Below, piece by piece: positions 4,888-6,122 of a DNA stretch of 6,122 bases. Each line of letters starts with the position of its first letter. Position 1 is the stretch's first letter. Both the position numbers and the translations under genes were made by a program. This DNA is from an uncultured Eubacteriaceae bacterium. GTDB lineage: Bacteria; Bacillota; Clostridia; Eubacteriales; UBA1433. The stretch is taken from contig CALGIV010000285.1 of NCBI GenBank assembly GCA_937914785.1, positions 1 to 6,122 of the forward strand. The letters run 5' to 3'. The notes beneath the pieces are model-generated. The model was not told where the DNA came from, did not search any database, and was given only the letters and a program-made list of their open reading frames with translations.

Positions 4888-6122
4888 TTATTCAAACTCA
4901 AATTTTAGCTTTGGGCTGCGTGCTGCGCTCACTTCGTCGAGCCGGCCGACCGGCGCTGCAACGGGAGAAGCCTGCAGTGCGTTGGGTCTGCTTTGTGCCG
5001 CTTCATAAATCTCGTGGAATACGGCAGCCGCTTCGTCGAGCGTTTCTTTCGATTCCGTCTCCGTCGGCTCGACCATCAGCGCTTCCGGCACGATAAGCGG
5101 GAAGTACATCGTCGGCGGATGGATCCCGTTATCAAGCAGCGCCTTGGCCGCATCGAGCGCACTGACGCCCGTTTCCGCTTTCAATTTTGCAAGCGTTAAA
5201 ACGAATTCATGCATACAGAAACCGTCTGTGGCCACTTCATAGTCCTGCTTCAGCAGCGTCATAAGGTAGTTGGCGTTTAATACAGCGTTTTGCGCCGCCT
5301 CTCGGATCCCTTCACGACCCAATGTGAGGATATAGGTAAAAGCTTTGACGACGACTAAAAAGTTGCCGTAAAAGGCCTTGACACTCCCGATACTGTCTTC
5401 AGGGTCATAAAAGGCGTAAGCGCCATCCTCTTCCGTCTGCATAAAACTTGGCAGAAACGGTGCCAATATCTGCTTGCAGCCTACCGGTCCCGCACCGGGG
5501 CCACCGCCGCCATGCGGCGTAGAGAATGTCTTATGCAGGTTTAAATGAATGACATCAAATCCCATATCGCCGGGTCGCGCGACGCCCATAATCGCATTTA
5601 AATTCGCGCCGTCGTAATAACACAACCCGCCGGCCTTGTGGACGATGTCCGTAATAGCGAGGATATCTTTTTCAAAGATACCCAATGTATTCGGATTTGT
5701 CAACATTAGTCCTGCCGTGTCGTCGCCAACGGCCTCTTTGAGCTTTTCGATATCCACACAGCCGTCGACACCGGAAGGGATGTTGACCACCGTCATGCCG
5801 ACCATTGTCGCAGAGGCGGGATTCGTCCCATGCGCACTGTCCGGCACGATGATTTTCGTACGCTTATCATCTCCGCGCGCTTTATGATAGGCTTTGATGA
5901 GCAGCAAACCCAAAAACTCACCCTGTGCGCCCGCGGCGGGCTGAAAGCTCATATGATCCATCCCTGTAATCTCACAGAGATCGTCTTCCGCCTTGCACAT
6001 CAGTTCCAGACAGCCTTGCACGGTTGCAACAGGCTGCAATGGGTGGATATTTGTAAACCCCGGCAGTGCGGCGATATCTTCGTTGATTTTTGGGTTGTAT
6101 TTCATCGTACAGCTGCCCAGCG
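4888..6122 (-). CDS. gcvPB: Glycine dehydrogenase (decarboxylating) subunit 2, 5' end missing
   Basis: This is the PLP-binding half of the split glycine cleavage P-protein. With GcvPA it decarboxylates glycine and passes the aminomethyl group to the lipoyl arm of H-protein. About 410 of the usual ~480-490 residues are visible. The frame runs off the right edge: codons before the Met at 6105 read LGSCT, part of the conserved GSCTMKYNPK block, so that Met is internal and roughly 75 N-terminal residues are outside. Counting from this Met, the visible motifs are FQPAAGAQGE (54-63), DSAHGTNPASA (89-99), NPNTLGIFE (137-145), YYDGAN (163-168) and LHKTFSTPHGGGGPG, where Lys192 (bases 5532-5530) is the predicted PLP lysine. 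The C-terminus VGRLDEVSAARSPKL is also typical. It is followed without a gap by lplA. gcvT, gcvH and gcvPA are expected upstream, beyond the window. Confidence 0.97.
   Translation of the reverse strand, partial: LGSCTMKYNPKINEDIAALPGFTNIHPLQPVATVQGCLELMCKAEDDLCEITGMDHMSFQPAAGAQGEFLGLLLIKAYHKARGDDKRTKIIVPDSAHGTNPASATMVGMTVVNIPSGVDGCVDIEKLKEAVGDDTAGLMLTNPNTLGIFEKDILAITDIVHKAGGLCYYDGANLNAIMGVARPGDMGFDVIHLNLHKTFSTPHGGGGPGAGPVGCKQILAPFLPSFMQTEEDGAYAFYDPEDSIGSVKAFYGNFLVVVKAFTYILTLGREGIREAAQNAVLNANYLMTLLKQDYEVATDGFCMHEFVLTLAKLKAETGVSALDAAKALLDNGIHPPTMYFPLIVPEALMVEPTETESKETLDEAAAVFHEIYEAAQSRPNALQASPVAAPVGRLDEVSAARSPKLKFEFE

Noticed and set aside
6103..6105. Met at 6105 as the true start of gcvPB
   Set aside because: The codons before it read LGSCT, completing the conserved GSCTMKYNPK block, and the frame is open to the window edge.

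Overview
This window looks like the end of a short-read contig from a bacterium, probably a member of the Bacillota (Firmicutes). Three things point there: the ylxM-ffh gene pair, a glycine decarboxylase P-protein split into subunits (gcvPB is a separate gene), and strong AGGAGG-type ribosome binding sites. The Negativicutes or a clostridial group are guesses I cannot confirm. Every supported gene lies on the minus strand, so transcription runs from right to left.

Bases 3-36 are not genomic. They match the Illumina TruSeq read-2 adapter exactly, so the native sequence starts at about base 37. From there to 464 is the N-terminal third of ffh, the signal recognition particle GTPase. It is cut off by the adapter just after its guanine-nucleotide-binding DTYRPAA motif. 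Immediately upstream of it is ylxM (480-821), a small helix-turn-helix protein typically encoded next to ffh. A textbook sigma-A promoter (865-893, TTGACA-17-TATAAT) drives the pair.

A gene-poor, AT-rich gap (822-1188) separates this unit from the next one. It holds that promoter, a 10-bp inverted repeat around its -10 box, a doubtful 26-31 codon ORF, and the rho-independent terminator (1138-1164) of the right-hand operon.

The right-hand operon reads gcvPB (partial, entering from the right edge), lplA, lpdA, ahcY. The first three genes are tightly packed: a TAA directly followed by an ATG, then a 14-bp overlap. GcvPB is half of the glycine-decarboxylating P-protein. LplA attaches the lipoyl cofactor that the H-protein needs. 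LpdA reoxidises the dihydrolipoyl arm (the L-protein). AhcY, 59 bp further on, removes S-adenosylhomocysteine, which links one-carbon supply from glycine to the methylation cycle. The remaining gcv genes (gcvT, gcvH, gcvPA) and any glycine riboswitch would lie beyond the right edge.

I see no mobile element, CRISPR array, RNA gene or obviously new system. The most useful observations are the adapter chimera and the false protein tail it creates, the unusual Cys in the NAD-binding loop of LpdA, and the promoter architecture in front of ylxM-ffh.
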